Assembly (NCBI GenBank): GCA_012295275.1
Contig: CM022672.1
Location: 6,993,593-7,057,592 of the forward strand
Direction of reading: 5' to 3'
Source of the DNA: Chrysomallon squamiferum
Taxonomy: Eukaryota > Mollusca > Gastropoda > Neomphalida > Peltospiridae
Length of the DNA: 64,000 nucleotides
Each line of letters opens with the position of its first letter. Positions within the stretch are counted from its first letter, which is position 1. A program made the position numbers and the translations under genes. Positions 39,501 through 50,516 of this stretch are shown here, in pieces. Under the pieces are notes generated by a model that worked only from the letters and a program-made list of their open reading frames with translations, was not told the DNA's origin and did no database searches.

Positions 39501-42500
39501 TCAGGTACGTTAATTGTTTTTTTTTTACTTAAAAATATATATTACATTATGTTATTACCAACACTGGAATTCTTAAAAAGTTAGATATGCAAAGTAACAT
39601 CTTTTATATTATTTATTATGATAAAGCAAAAAGTAGTTCACAGTAAAAGAAATATGTTTTGTCATTTAGATGTTAAGTTTGACATAACAGTAGATGTGTT
39701 TTTAATTTTCAATATGAAATTCCTATTGTAATTATCTTACAGGTTATCTAACATTTGTGTACTTTAAAATCAGTTTAATTTAGTGATATTTTATTTTCGT
39801 TTTTGCAGACAGTGTCGAGAAATTTGTAGAAGTATTTTGCAAGACTGTGAAAGATTTCACAACAAACAAAGAACACTTTGCTTTGAAGGAGATACATGTT
39901 GTTGACACTGATGACAAAGTTGTAAGTTTTGTTAGCACACTTGTTGAAAACAGTGGAGTAAATGTCTGGGCTTCACGCAGTGAAACTGATGTCTACAAGA
40001 ACGAAAGTTCTCCAGCACAACATGCACCATCCCAGCATTCAGATCATGTTAATCATGTTTGTCCAATTTGTCTGGATAAAATGTCAAATCCTCTGAAACT
40101 GAAAAATGTGGCCATAGTTTTTGTAAAGACTGTATTGATACACAAATGAAATACAAACCTGTTTGTCCAATCTGTGGAATGTTGTATGGTGTTCTCACTG
40201 GTAACATGCCTACAGGAAAAAAAATGCATGTTTATCATTATAAGAGTGGGGACTTCCTGGATACAAAGAATATGGATCTTATCATATCACTTACTGGTTT
40301 CCAGATGGATTCCAAACTGTAAGTACTGTAGAATGTTTGTACAGCTGTTTCAGTAAGATGTTTTTCTAAATATAGATACAAACAGAGATGTCCATTTGCT
40401 TATATATACTAGGTGTGACCTGCAATTAAGGATTTCTGGAACAAGTTTAATGTTTTCTTAAAATGTAAACTAAAAGTAATCAATGAAGGGATATTTAACA
40501 GATACAAATTAAAACATTTATAAAGCTCATTTTTTCTTATCTGGTGAAGATTTTCAAGCAACACTTTGTCCATGGCTATACTCAACAACTGGTTTAAAAA
40601 AAAAAAAAAATTAATATGGGCACATTACTCACACTGTAAAAATTAATTGTTTTTAATAATACAAATAGTAGATTTAACAACATCATTCTTCTGAAAAACT
40701 AAAACCATCTCTATTAAGTCTCATAAGTAAACCCAACTTTCTGAAATATACCAAAATAATTTTTTTTTTTGGGTTTTTTTTTTTTTTTTTTCTCATTATC
40801 AAATTGTTATTAACTTATTGTGTTGACCTTTTAGACATGAAAATTACAGTACACTAGGGAAAATAATTTACATAAATGTAGAGAGATCCAAGATTTTTAT
40901 ATATATTATTTTTATTAACACATATGGTTAATTCTTTTTAATAATAAAATTAATTTTATAATTATTGAATTTTTTATTTAATAATTTGGGAGCCCCTGAG
41001 GCAGAGGATGTGGAACAGTTGCCTTTTTGCCCATTTTGCCCCCTGATAAATCTGTCCTGGTTTTCAATTTAAATTTAATCAGCACTGTTGGAATATTACT
41101 TATTAAATGCTGCACTTTAGGTTGAGAATTTACATTTGTAACAAAACATTTAGAAATAAACTTGTTACTGACATGCTGAATATTCCTGCACTGGATAAAT
41201 GAAATTTTTGTATGTTTAATTACTACTATTAATAATAATAATAAACATTCTATTGAAAATCTTGATGGTGTTCTACAATTTTTTCCCACAATTAATTTAT
41301 ATAAATTGTTTTTCAGAAAGAACATCCTGATGAAGGACAGTGGTATTATGGTATTACCCGCTATGCTTATTTACCAGATACACTAGAAAATCGCAAAATA
41401 CTTGCCATGTTACGTGTTGCTTGGGAACGAAGACTGACATTTACTATTGGAAGATCAGTCACAACTGGATATGATGGAGTCATAACATGGAATGACATTC
41501 ATCATAAAACAAACATGTAGTGGAGGCCCAGACAAGTAGGTTCTCATATAATCCCTTAAATAGGTAGACCATCTTAGTAGTAAAGTTGTCAGGTTTGTAA
41601 TAATACATCACCAGAAGCTTACTAAGTAAACCTTCCAGTGTGAATGTGTTTCTTTACCTCATTAAAAATGTTACTTTTAATATTTAGGCAAAATATTACT
41701 GAATTGAAGTTGATATAATTAATTTGTTTTAGGATACTTTAATTAGATAAAGAATGAATTGAAGTTGACATGATAAACTTGTTTTAGAAATTATTTTCAT
41801 TGTATTAATAGTGTCAGATATAATAATTCTATGAAAGAGTTTGCAGTATTTAAAATTTTAAACTTAGATTTAGTTGTAAAGGTTTTGTTGTGAAGATTAA
41901 TCAGTATCTTATGTAGTGTTTATTTACATGCTACTGTGTGTTATTGTTTTGTTTTGCATGTTTAGACAATGTGTTGTACAACACAATTTACATAGGCTAA
42001 AGTGTTTGCCAGAAACACTGTCCTGTCATGACTGACCACTTCTCTTATCCATGCTTCTTATTTCTTCACTCTGAAACTTTGTATAAGAATATCAATCTAT
42101 CCTGTACATTCACAGTATATTCGTCTTACAAGTGAAATGATTTTGTTTTTGTAATAGGAGGCTATTATAATCTACAGAGGTTATATAATTATGTGTACAT
42201 GTGTATTTTATTATTTATACACTTGTTGCTTCTTTAGAGTTAAGAATTTTTAAGCCAACATTAATAAAGTTTATATTGTTTTGAGATTATCAGTGAACTG
42301 TTTTGTGACATAAATTTTTTTCATACACTATTTCAATTCTGTATTTTAATATAATATTAAAGTATTGTTTCTCTTTCTTTATAGATTTGGTTATCCAGAT
42401 CCTGGCTATCTAGATCGTGTGAAAGAAGAACTGTCAGCCAAGGGAATCACTGAAGAAAGTATTAAAGATCCAAAGTACAAGCAGCTCACTGGAACCTTTT

Positions 42501-42502
42501 AG
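18807..42502 (+). CDS. Gene B: multi-macro-domain, RING and Deltex-C-terminal (DTX3L-like) protein
   Basis: Plus-strand gene of over 20 exons; nearly all junctions are GT-AG and mutually in phase. Coding exons: 21219-21274, 21572-21677, 22290-22345, 22913-22981, 23291-23796, 24113-24547, 25486-25547, 26835-27065, 28587-28808, 30123-30183, 31486-31605, 31953-32003, 32374-32553, 33051-33272, 33760-33884, 34546-34666, 36001-36061, 36337-36530, 36986-37047, 37419-38493, 38833-39504, 39809-40318, 41317-41535, 42385-42502. Domain order: repeat-derived N-terminus, degenerate macro, macro, degenerate macro, KH-like linker, canonical macro, degenerate macro, RING, DTC. This joins in one chain the macro modules of PARP9/PARP14 with the E3 ligase end of DTX3L, which mono-ADP-ribosylates or ubiquitylates targets with its partner in vertebrates. 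There is no PARP catalytic domain. Four one-base frame breaks (23368-23374, about 40103-40107, about 40246-40249, about 41516-41519) need checking against reads. Possible poly-A signals (AATAAA) only near 43262. Confidence 0.75.
20191..20232 (+). pseudogene. Degenerate copy of the gene B 18-residue repeat exon
   Basis: Bounded by TTCAG and GGTAAAA, and clearly related to the exons at 21219 and 22290 (CAGATGTCTCAGCCT core). It lacks one base in the middle and 14 bases at the front, so it does not keep the frame. Likely non-coding or untranslated. Confidence 0.5.
21219..22981 (+). CDS. Gene B N-terminal repeat-derived exons
   Basis: A pair of small exons is repeated. The first (21219-21274, 22290-22345) encodes SSLDSGxGHQQTxxSQPK. 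The second (21572-21677, and 22643-22750) encodes VNKNMDENTDQSQSGHINVN-type sequence. Phases fit the order 21219, 21572, 22290, 22913. The second copy of the longer exon has lost its donor and reads into TAG at 22748-22750, so it is either skipped (22345 to 22913 is in phase) or a terminal variant. Exon 22913-22981 encodes NTSTVAELTDSLQNLSLKEN. Low-complexity Ser/Gln/Asp, no known domain. The true start codon is uncertain; ATG at 21584 is one option. Confidence 0.5.
23291..24547 (+). CDS. Gene B degenerate macro domain 1 (two exons)
   Basis: Exon 23291-23796 runs DMKTDEEKQGQKVYIYFRYY to a frame break in a seven-T run at 23368-23374. One more T restores FFDPQELKQLNCEQFHLF and everything downstream. 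The block LQLMCGDLDLDQCDVLVVPV is macro-like (G-D at strand end, D-V-L-V), but the NAAN loop is replaced. Exon 24113-24547 continues the alternating strand/helix pattern (VNLVIIDLQDLNSFPFKKIV). The donor of the first exon, ACTG|GTCTGT, is weak but in phase. ADP-ribose binding is doubtful because the binding loops are lost. Confidence 0.6.
25486..30183 (+). CDS. Gene B macro domain 2 (four exons)
   Basis: Exons 25486-25547, 26835-27065, 28587-28808 and 30123-30183. They encode SRVNVIPGDISKLE/CDVIVNTVDPKL, then AAGTGVLQEC, FGAIAKTGAGKLSSC, and KKAIAFPVLGTGILNYRVDE. The G-D-I, D-V-I-V-N and P-x-L-G-T-G-I motifs are those of PARP14-family macro domains, with NT-VD in place of NAAN. The exon at 26835-27065 ends AAA|GCAAGT, indicating a GC-AG intron. 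That intron holds a 1.4-kb minisatellite whose units copy the acceptor of the next exon. The domain spans about 4.7 kb because its introns are swollen by repeats and a mariner element lies just downstream. Confidence 0.7.
26697..26830. repeat. (TTAG)n/(TTTA)n low-complexity tract before exon 26835
   Basis: GTTAGTTAGTTA-type and TTTA-type runs ending in a T-tract that serves as the polypyrimidine tract of the acceptor at 26834. Confidence 0.8.
27066..27068 (+). promoter_or_regulatory. Non-canonical GC splice donor
   Basis: The exon codons GCA-TTA-AAA are followed by GCAAGT, the typical GC-AG donor context. No in-phase GT is near, and the next exon at 28587 is phase 0 as required. Confidence 0.5.
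27175..28580. repeat. 38-bp minisatellite, about 37 copies, each with a splice-acceptor-like end
   Basis: Unit of 38 bases with form TAGTTAACATTA(T/C)ACTGATG followed by TTTGTTATCTGTGTGTTT. Every unit ends in a pyrimidine-rich GTGTGTTTTAG. The last degenerate unit (TGTTCGTGTATTTTAG) is the real acceptor of exon 28587. Copies differ by single bases (TATACT/CACACT-type, GTG/GAG), indicating rounds of local expansion. Confidence 0.9.
30248..31005 (+). mobile_element. Internally deleted mariner-family transposon
   Basis: Terminal inverted repeats CACAGAGTGTCCCAAAAGTA (left) and the inverse of CAGGGTGTCCCAAAAGTAAC (right), flanked by TA at both ends. Inside are the N-terminal helix-turn-helix piece (30477-30671: TLDLNECIFVIKNYYA) and the C-terminal piece (30640-30921: LTPPDFFLWGVLKNAVYANK). 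The catalytic middle is missing, so it is non-autonomous. It sits in a gene B intron between exons 30183 and 31486. Confidence 0.85.
31486..33272 (+). CDS. Gene B degenerate macro domain 3 (four exons)
   Basis: Exons 31486-31605, 31953-32003, 32374-32553 and 33051-33272, all phase 1 joins. The acceptor at 31485 (TGCTTACAG) was chosen because the other AGs upstream give stops after the phase-1 end of 30183. Sequence includes KKEHLYVFHDNVMLQIISGD, PVPLGVVIHCWAKNKDKLED and GLHLVSLIISDQNVFDTVTD. The strand-ending G-D and the valine-rich strands suggest a worn macro fold; no binding loops are recognisable. Confidence 0.55.
33451..33522. repeat. (TTTA)n microsatellite
   Basis: About 18 TTTA units in the intron after exon 33051-33272. 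Confidence 0.9.
33760..37047 (+). CDS. Gene B linker and KH-like exons
   Basis: Exons 33760-33884, 34546-34666, 36001-36061, 36337-36530 and 36986-37047. They encode a KH-like piece (DREDVVSVFGETEENITPAL), an acidic Ser/Asp spacer, and another helix/strand piece (HTPAAILYPHPINSEEKAII). The donor of the first exon is CCA|GTTTGT, the only one in phase with 34546. The large introns (34667-36000 and others) hold no recognisable gene. Confidence 0.55.
37419..38493 (+). CDS. Gene B main exon: KH-like region and canonical macro domain
   Basis: A 1075-base exon, open throughout from the acceptor CTTTTTAG (37418) to TCAG|GTATTT. The first two thirds encode KH-like sequence (IEYIPLDND-type strands and long helices). 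The last third is a full macro domain: LDVMVYKGNITQLSVEAIVN, the AIVNAANGHLSHGAGVARAI nucleotide loop, and GRLPYHCVLHAVGP. NAAN and GAGVARAI are the ADP-ribose-binding motifs, so this is the one macro domain here likely to bind ADP-ribose. It continues as SSG|IFGVPK into the next exon. A 100-base piece of this exon reappears as a fossil at about 62013-62112. Confidence 0.85.
38833..39504 (+). CDS. Gene B exon: end of macro domain 4 and start of degenerate macro 5
   Basis: Begins GIFGVPKKSCAEMYVRAV, completing the preceding macro domain (G-I-F/Y-G-x-P motif). After a spacer, GIQVIVYQKDISKVHCDAVV starts another macro-like fold whose NAAN loop is replaced by CWKD. It ends SGT at TCAG|GTACGT, phase 1. 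Confidence 0.75.
39809..40318 (+). CDS. Gene B exon: macro 5 end, RING finger, start of DTC domain
   Basis: Reads DSVEKFVEVFCKTVKDF through CPICLDKMSNPLKLK, then loses frame. The next frame gives KCGHSFCKDCID and VCPICGMLYGVLTGNMPTG, completing a C3HC4-type RING. A second shift follows, after which LPGYKEYGSYHITYWFPDGF, a DTC-domain start, continues to ACT|GTAAGT. Each break is one missing base in a short run (A run near 40103-40107, G run near 40246-40249). With both restored, the exon ends in phase 0, exactly what the next exon needs. Confidence 0.75.
41317..41535 (+). CDS. Gene B exon: DTC domain core
   Basis: Encodes KEHPDEGQWYYGITRYAYLP, LAMLRVAWERRLTFTIGRSV and ITWNDIHHKTN, the hallmark blocks of the Deltex C-terminal domain that binds ADP-ribose or NAD and works with the RING. 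Just after HHKTNM the frame meets TAG. Dropping one base (or adding two) near 41516-41519 gives SGGPDK and the right phase for the next exon. Confidence 0.82.
42385..42502 (+). CDS. Gene B last exon: DTC C-terminus
   Basis: Encodes FGYPDPGYLDRVKEELSAKG and a short tail ending TAG at 42500-42502. FGYPDP and YLxxVxxEL-x-x-xGI are the standard end of DTX3L and Deltex proteins. Confidence 0.85.
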
Positions 42503-44449
42503 CACATTTGACCACAGACTAAAACATTCATATTTGTACTTGTCATTTGTACTTGTTACATAAGATTTCTGTAATTTTTTAATTATTTGGTTGGTGTATT
42601 TTACTACTGGATACTTTTATTTTTTAGTGAATCTTTGGATCTTCTTAATTGTGTGGATATAATAATTAATTAACACCATCATCAATTACATATTCTGAAT
42701 ATTTTGAAGTATATTAATTAGTAATGGTGAGGTTTTATTTATCATTATTTTTATTCTATTTTCTTTCTGTTTTAATGTTTGCTTGTTTTAACTAGATTAT
42801 TTATATTACTGAAATTGATATTGCGTTGTTCAGAAACATATACTGAGACATTTCTTTCTCAGTGCCTTGTATTATGACTGCTTTGATTCTTTTAACATTT
42901 TATTTTACATATTTCTTTTTCTTTCCTTTACATTACAACCCACTGATCTTTCTTAATTTTATGTTCTGACATGTTTTTATTACTAACAGTGTAGATAGTT
43001 TTCAGATTTTTTGATGTTCTGATAAATCTAATGATGGTGAGGGGTTTTCTACATATTATTTACATTATTTGACTTTTTTATCATTTACTTTTAACTATGT
43101 TATGTATATTTATTGTAGAAAATGTGGCAATTAATGTTAATATATTTAACAGCGTCTGTTACTGTATTATCTAATATAGTTAATAATATGTATTATTTAT
43201 ATTTTATATATATATACACTATGCATGTATGTGTTCTTATAATAATAATTTTAAAAAGCACTAAATAAATTGAAAAATAAAGAAAAAAGCAGACAAACTG
43301 GAGAAAATCAACAAATTACAACAGTAAAACTGGTCAAATGATAATAAATAAAACTGAGCCAAGCATTTTGTCTCTTAGAAATTGTAATCTGTCAGTAATA
43401 TCAAAATAAATAATTTACATGTATATAAGTTTAATTTCAATCAAGTACAAAGGTGTTTAGACATTTCAAAACAGAAATGTCAAGTGTTGTTTTATCTAGA
43501 AAAGATGAATTCTTCTTGACATGAGTTTTAATTCAAGTAGTGATAATTAAATGTTGACAATTAACTTGAAGATGTACTAATGTGACAGATTTTTTGATAT
43601 CTCTACCTAATCACCTAAATACAGTTTCTTTACACACAACATGTAATCAACATTTCCTGACAGATTTCTGAAAACAAGAGTACAGTGATTTTGGTATTGA
43701 GTTAGAAAGTTATTTGATCCTGTACCATCATGTGACTGAATCAACTCTACAACAACAACTTAAGGGTAACTGCTGAATTTTATCTCTCAGTGTTATTGTA
43801 TATAGGTGATTAGTTCATATTGATGTTTTCAAGAAAGCAGAATGATTTAAACAAGATATTAATATATTGAATGTTTAATGTTGTTTTCTTTTTTTCTCTT
43901 TTTTTTCTTTTTTTTAAATTAATCTTTTGTAATATTGCATAGTATTTTAGTACACAAAGACAAATACATTCATTCATACACACATACACAGACATGCACA
44001 CATGATAGATACATGTAAATATATATAAAACTGTTTTATCATTTATACATCTGTTAAGAGTTTATTATATTATACTATCTGTGTATATACAAAATTTGAT
44101 TACGCAGTCTTTAATATTTTTAAATCATGGACAACAAATAACTTCAAAAATGAAGATCTAATGAAATTGTTTTAAATCTAAATCAATTTTTAATAAAATA
44201 TTTGAAATTCGGATGTTCTTAATTTATTTACTTTTATAGCTGTTTATTATTTAAATTGAATATTGCTGAGAATTTTAAATTTTCTCTAAAGGTAACAGCA
44301 AACAGGCTGTAATTTTATGCTTGTTATTTGCATACATGGTTTTAATATTAAAGACATTGAAAAATTCATATTTATTAGTATCATCATTTATATTTAAGCA
44401 GAATGTTGTATTTAACATCTCTCTCTCATTCTAAATCTTTGTTTTTGCA

Positions 44450-44509
<60 letters not shown>

Positions 44510-44952
44510 ATCGTTGTTTTTGCATAATGAGGAAATGAAAAAGGAAACCTGTTTCAGCCACTCCATATTTACCTTTAATGACTGTAACAAATGTTTTATA
44601 TAAACCTTGACATAAACAGAAAATCTCATATCACAACTTTTATAATTTAAGTTTTGAAACAAAGTAATTAAACAAGACTTTTTCATTATTCTTGTAATTG
44701 CTATTAATGGGTGAAAAGCTAAAACATGAAAACTGAAAGACGTATTATAAATGATCTTGTGTAGCTAGTGAAGAAGTGAAATGGGTTTTCTCTATGTCAG
44801 CAACAACAACAAAAAATCACAGATTATTGCTTCTTTTAAACGTGTTTTTTGTTTGTTGTAGTTTCATCATTGTTGTTTTCTGTGTATGTCCTTTGTTTAT
44901 TTTTTTTAGTTTATTTTTTTTAATTTCTTCTAGTTAAGCTTGATTAAACAAC
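42503..44952. other. Gene B 3' flank, no gene seen
   Basis: AT-rich, without recognisable coding sequence. AATAAA signals near 43262 could end gene B transcripts. A (CT)n run occupies 44455-44504. Confidence 0.5.
44455..44504. repeat. (CT)n microsatellite
   Basis: About 25 CT units. Confidence 0.9.
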
Positions 44953-46758
44953 AAAAACATTTATGAAATGGTTTAATACACTTTTTCTTTGTTTGTTTTT
45001 AAATATTTAATTTTCTTTATTTTCTTTATTTTCCTTATTTTTAATTAATTTATTTATTCGTTTATTTATTTTATTTATTTTATTTTTTTTACTGATTTTC
45101 TTATAATATATTACTATTTGAGTTTATTATTTCTGTACAATATTTATATATGAAAATATTCTGAAGAATATTTATTTATCTTTAATCTTCTATATAGTTT
45201 TAATAGTTTTAACTGTTAAATGAAAGAGTACATAGTTACCATAATTATTTATGAAACTATATTTTAAGAGGAGGCAAGATATTCTATACGGACTGGTTTG
45301 ATTTGAAACAAAATTATTTCATGTTGATCAGAAATATTTGTTTAGAAGATATGAAGAAATTTGAGTTTAAAAATCTTTTTAAAATAAATCAGATGAATAA
45401 TAGTTCATTAAAAAATGGTAAATAAATTCTTTCAAAGTTACTGAAACAATAGCATTAATTGAAACTTGATAAACAACGCTTTGAGAAAAATTACAATCCA
45501 GTCGTGCATAAACATTTTACAGTGCAGTCATTTTCTTCACGTGTTTAGGAAATCTAGAAATTAAGATTGTAATATATATGTGTGTGTTTGTACTATTTTG
45601 GCATGTGATCTACAACTTAAAGGGCAATCAACAGCAAAGAAATATATATATATACAGAAAATTTCTATAATATAAGAGGAAGATCTTAAAATCCTTAAAG
45701 ATTAATGCATGATACATCTATAAGAACATCATATCCAGGAAAGCTTTATTTCTGAGTACGTGTACGATTTTTTTTATTCATTCCGACAAATAGCCAGAAT
45801 ACTCCAATTTAAATCGTCTAAATTTCCAATACTCAAGTACTTTGTATTTTGAACAAGATGAGAGGAGGAACCAAAGAACCTTCCAATCACAACTTGATTA
45901 TTTCTGTTGGCTACAGATGAGGAAGAATGCTGAAGATGTTTTACCTGCGTTTCTAGCAGATGTTCGTTTAATTCATCGATAAAATTATTCAAATAATAAG
46001 TATTTTTTAGCCCTTGTTACTATAAATTATAAATATATAACAAAAAAAAAATATATGCCGTTTAATTTACGCCATGAAAAAAAAATAAATAAAAAAAATC
46101 AAAAATAATAAATAATAATTAAAATAAGCGCGTAGATGACACATCTAAGTAAAATTTTGCACGTTGTAGATCACACGCCAAATATCACCGTTAATTAAAG
46201 TGATCAATGTAATATCTGCTTTGAAAATTATAAAACGTTTAATTTCATCTGTATTTCATTACTTGGTAATAAAGATAACATATAGAAATTTGTGATTGAC
46301 GTTTGTTTCTTAATTCACTGTTGCCGTTTCAATGTAACATGTAAACTATCTTGTAAAACTTGACTTAACTATTAAACGTCCCATATTTCATTTTCCTATG
46401 TGTTACAATACAGCTTTAGTAATTACATAAATATCACATGTACCGGTGAATGAAATGTGCAGTACTTGTATATTTATATCACATTAACACATTTCTACTA
46501 CTTTTTTCATTTATTACTTTTTGGATCCACCGACTTCAATTCTGTCATCTACGAAAATAAAAATAATTGAGATTTGGTTATTATTAATTTTAATTTTTCC
46601 TGTCAATTTATATGTAGACAATGTTCCTATAAATTTCGAACATTTCTTTGCATTTAATCATTGCATTTCGGGATTGAAGTTGGTTACCAGTTTCTGTTCT
46701 TTGAAAGATCTTGATTAAAACCGATTTCTTCCAGCAAAATGAACAAATCGAGTAAAAC

Positions 46759-46769
46759 GAAAGTGAAAC
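46759..46769. promoter_or_regulatory. ISRE-like core in array unit 1
   Basis: GAAAGTGAAAC within AAAACGAAAGTGAAACAAGG. It is the equivalent of the gene C element at 54450-54460 and lies about 60 bases upstream, in minus-strand sense, of a donor-like CTG|GTAACC. Confidence 0.45.
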
Positions 46770-48629
46770 AAGGAAAAGACTTGCTATCGGACTTTGCTCG
46801 ACTAAAGACCGATAACTCCCAATTCCGAAAAACATTTATGAAATGGTTTAATACACTTTTTCTTTGTTTGTTTTTAAATATTTAATTTTCTTTATTTTCT
46901 TTATTTTCCTTATTTTTAATTAATTTATTTATTCGTTTATTTATTTTATTTATTTTATTTTTTTACTGATTTTCTTATAATATATTACTATTTGAGTTTA
47001 TTATTTCTGTACAATATTTATATATGAAAATATTCTGAAGAATATTTATTTATCTTTAATCTTCTATATAGTTTTAATAGTTTTAACTGTTAAATGAAAG
47101 AGTACATAGTTACCATAATTATTTATGAAACTATATTTTAAGAGGAGGCAAGATATTCTATACGGACTGGTTTGATTTGAAACAAAATTATTTCATGTTG
47201 ATCAGAAATATTTGTTTAGAAGATATGAAGAAATTTGAGTTTAAAAATCTTTTTAAAATAAATCAGATGAATAATAGTTCATTAAAAAATGGTAAATAAA
47301 TTCTTTCAAAGTTACTGAAACAATAGCATTAATTGAAACTTGATAAACAACGCTTTGAGAAAAATTACAATCCAGTCGTGCATAAACATTTTACAGTGCA
47401 GTCATTTTCTTCACGTGTTTAGGAAATCTAGAAATTAAGATTGTAATATATATGTGTGTGTTTGTACTATTTTGGCATGTGATCTACAACTTAAAGGGCA
47501 ATCAACAGCAAAGAAATATATATATATACAGAAAATTTCTATAATATAAGAGGAAGATCTTAAAATCCTTAAAGATTAATGCATGATACATCTATAAGAA
47601 CATCATATCCAGGAAAGCTTTATTTCTGAGTACGTCACGATTTTTTTATTCATTCCGACAAATAGCCAGAATACTCCAATTTAAATCGTCTAAATTTCCA
47701 ATACTCAAGTACTTTGTATTTTGAACAAGATGAGAGGAGGAACCAAAGAACCTTCCAATCACAACTTGATTATTTCTGTTGGCTACAGATGAGGAAGAAT
47801 GCTGAAGATGTTTTACCTGCGTTTCTAGCAGATGTTCGTTTAATTCATCGATAAAATTATTCAAATAATAAGTATTTTTTTTAGCCCTTGTTACTATAAA
47901 TTATAAATATATAACAAAAGAAAAATATATGCCGTTTAATTTACGCCATGAAAAAATAATAACAAAAAAATCAAAAATAATAAATAATAATTAAAATAAG
48001 CGCGTAGATGACACATCTAAGTAAAATTTTGCACGTTGTAGATCACACGCCAAATATCACCGTTAATTAAAGTGATCAATGTAATATCTGCTTTGAAAAT
48101 TATAAAACGTTTAATTTCATCTGTATTTCATTACTTGGTAATAAAGATAACATATAGAAATTTGTGATTGACGTTTGTTTCTTAATTCACTGTTGCCGTT
48201 TCAATGTAACATGTAAACTATCTTGTAAAACTTGACTTAACTATTAAACGTCCCATATTTCATTTTCCTATGTGTTACAATACAGCTTTAGTAATTACAT
48301 AAATATCACATGTACCGGTGAATGAAATGTGCAGTACTTGTATATTTATATCACATTAACACATTTCTACTACTTTTTTCATTTATTACTTTTGGATCCA
48401 CCGACTTCAATTCTGTCATCTACGAAAATAAAAATAATTGAGATTTGGTTATTATTAATTTTAATTTTTCCTGTCAATTTATATGTAGACAATGTTCCTA
48501 TAAATTTCGAACATTTCTTTGCATTTAATCATTGCATTTCGGGATTGAAGTTGGTTACCAGTTTCTGTTCTTTGAAAGATCTTGATTAAAACCGATTTCT
48601 TCCAGCAAAATGAACAAATCGAGTAAAAC

Positions 48630-48640
48630 GAAAGTGAAAC
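48630..48640. promoter_or_regulatory. ISRE-like core in array unit 2
   Basis: Same GAAAGTGAAAC at the corresponding site of the second unit. Confidence 0.45.
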
Positions 48641-50505
48641 AAGGAAAAGACTTGCTATCGGACTTTGCTCGACTAAAGACCGATAACTCCCAATTCCGAA
48701 AAACATTTATGAAATGGTTTAATACACTTTTTCTTTGTTTGTTTTTAAATATTTAATTTTCTTTATTTTCTTTATTTTCCTTATTTTTAATTAATTTATT
48801 TATTCGTTTATTTATTTTATTTATTTTATTTTTTTTACTGATTTTCTTATAATATATTACTATTTGAGTTTATTATTTCTGTACAATATTTATATATGAA
48901 AATATTCTGAAGAATATTTATTTATCTTTAATCTTCTATATAGTTTTAATAGTTTTAACTGTTAAATGAAAGAGTACATAGTTACCATAATTATTTATGA
49001 AACTATATTTTAAGAGGAGGCAAGATATTCTATACGGACTGGTTTGATTTGAAACAAAATTATTTCATGTTGATCAGAAATATTTGTTTAGAAGATATGA
49101 AGAAATTTGAGTTTAAAAATCTTTTTAAAATAAATCAGATGAATAATAGTTCATTAAAAAATGGTAAATAAATTCTTTCAAAGTTACTGAAACAATAGCA
49201 TTAATTGAAACTTGATAAACAACGCTTTGAGAAAAATTACAATCCAGTCGTGCATAAACATTTTACAGTGCAGTCATTTTCTTCACGTGTTTAGGAAATC
49301 TAGAAATTAAGATTGTAATATATATGTGTGTGTTTGTACTATTTTGGCATGTGATCTACAACTTAAAGGGCAATCAACAGCAAAGAAATATATATATATA
49401 CAGAAAATTTCTATAATATAAGAGGAAGATCTTAAAATCCTTAAAGATTAATGCATGATACATCTATAAGAACATCATATCCAGGAAAGCTTTATTTCTG
49501 AGTACGTGTACGATTTTTTTATTCATTCCGACAAATAGCCAGAATACTCCAATTTAAATCGTCTAAATTTCCAATACTCAAGTACTTTGTATTTTGAACA
49601 AGATGAGAGGAGTGAACCAAAGAACCTTCCAATCACAACTTGATTATTTCTGTTGGCTACAGATGAGGAAGAATGCTGAAGATGTTTTACCTGCGTTTCT
49701 AGCAGATGTTCGTTTAATTCATCGATAAAATTATTCAAATAATAAGTATTTTTTTTAGCCCTTGTTACTATAAATTATAAATATATAACAAAAGAAAAAT
49801 ATATGCCGTTTAATTTACGCCATGAAAAAATAATAACAAAAAAATCAAAAATAATAAATAATAATTAAAATAAGCGCGTAGATGACACATCTAAGTAAAA
49901 TTTTGCACGTTGTAGATCACACGCCAAATATCACCGTTAATTAAAGTGATCAATGTAATATCTGCTTTGAAAATTATAAAACGTTTAATTTCATCTGTAT
50001 TTCATTACTTGGTAATAAAGATAACATATAGAAATTTGTGATTGACGTTTGTTTCTTAATTCACTGTTGCCGTTTCAATGTAACATGTAAACTATCTTGT
50101 AAAACTTGACTTAACTATTAAACGTCCCATATTTCATTTTCCTATGTGTTACAATACAGCTTTAGTAATTACATAAATATCACATGTACCGGTGAATGAA
50201 ATGTGCAGTACTTGTATATTTATATCACATTAACACATTTCTACTACTTTTTTTCATTTATTACTTTTTGGATCCACCGACTTCAATTCTGTCATCTACG
50301 AAAATAAAAATAATTGAGATTTGGTTATTATTAATTTTAATTTTTCCTGTCAATTTATATGTAGACAATGTTCCTATAAATTTCGAACATTTCTTTGCAT
50401 TTAATCATTGCATTTCGGGATTGAAGTTGGTTACCAGTTTCTGTTCTTTGAAAGATCTTGATTAAAACCGATTTCTTCCAGCAAAATGAACAAATCGAGT
50501 AAAAC

Positions 50506-50516
50506 GAAAGTGAAAC
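50506..50516. promoter_or_regulatory. ISRE-like core in array unit 3
   Basis: Same GAAAGTGAAAC in the third unit. The fourth unit is truncated before this point. Confidence 0.45.

Noticed and set aside
46521-50465. Repeated plus-strand frames of about 65-89 codons with hydrophobic stretches in the array
   Set aside because: They lie across the AT-rich inverse of gene C's first intron, with no conservation beyond the repeat itself.
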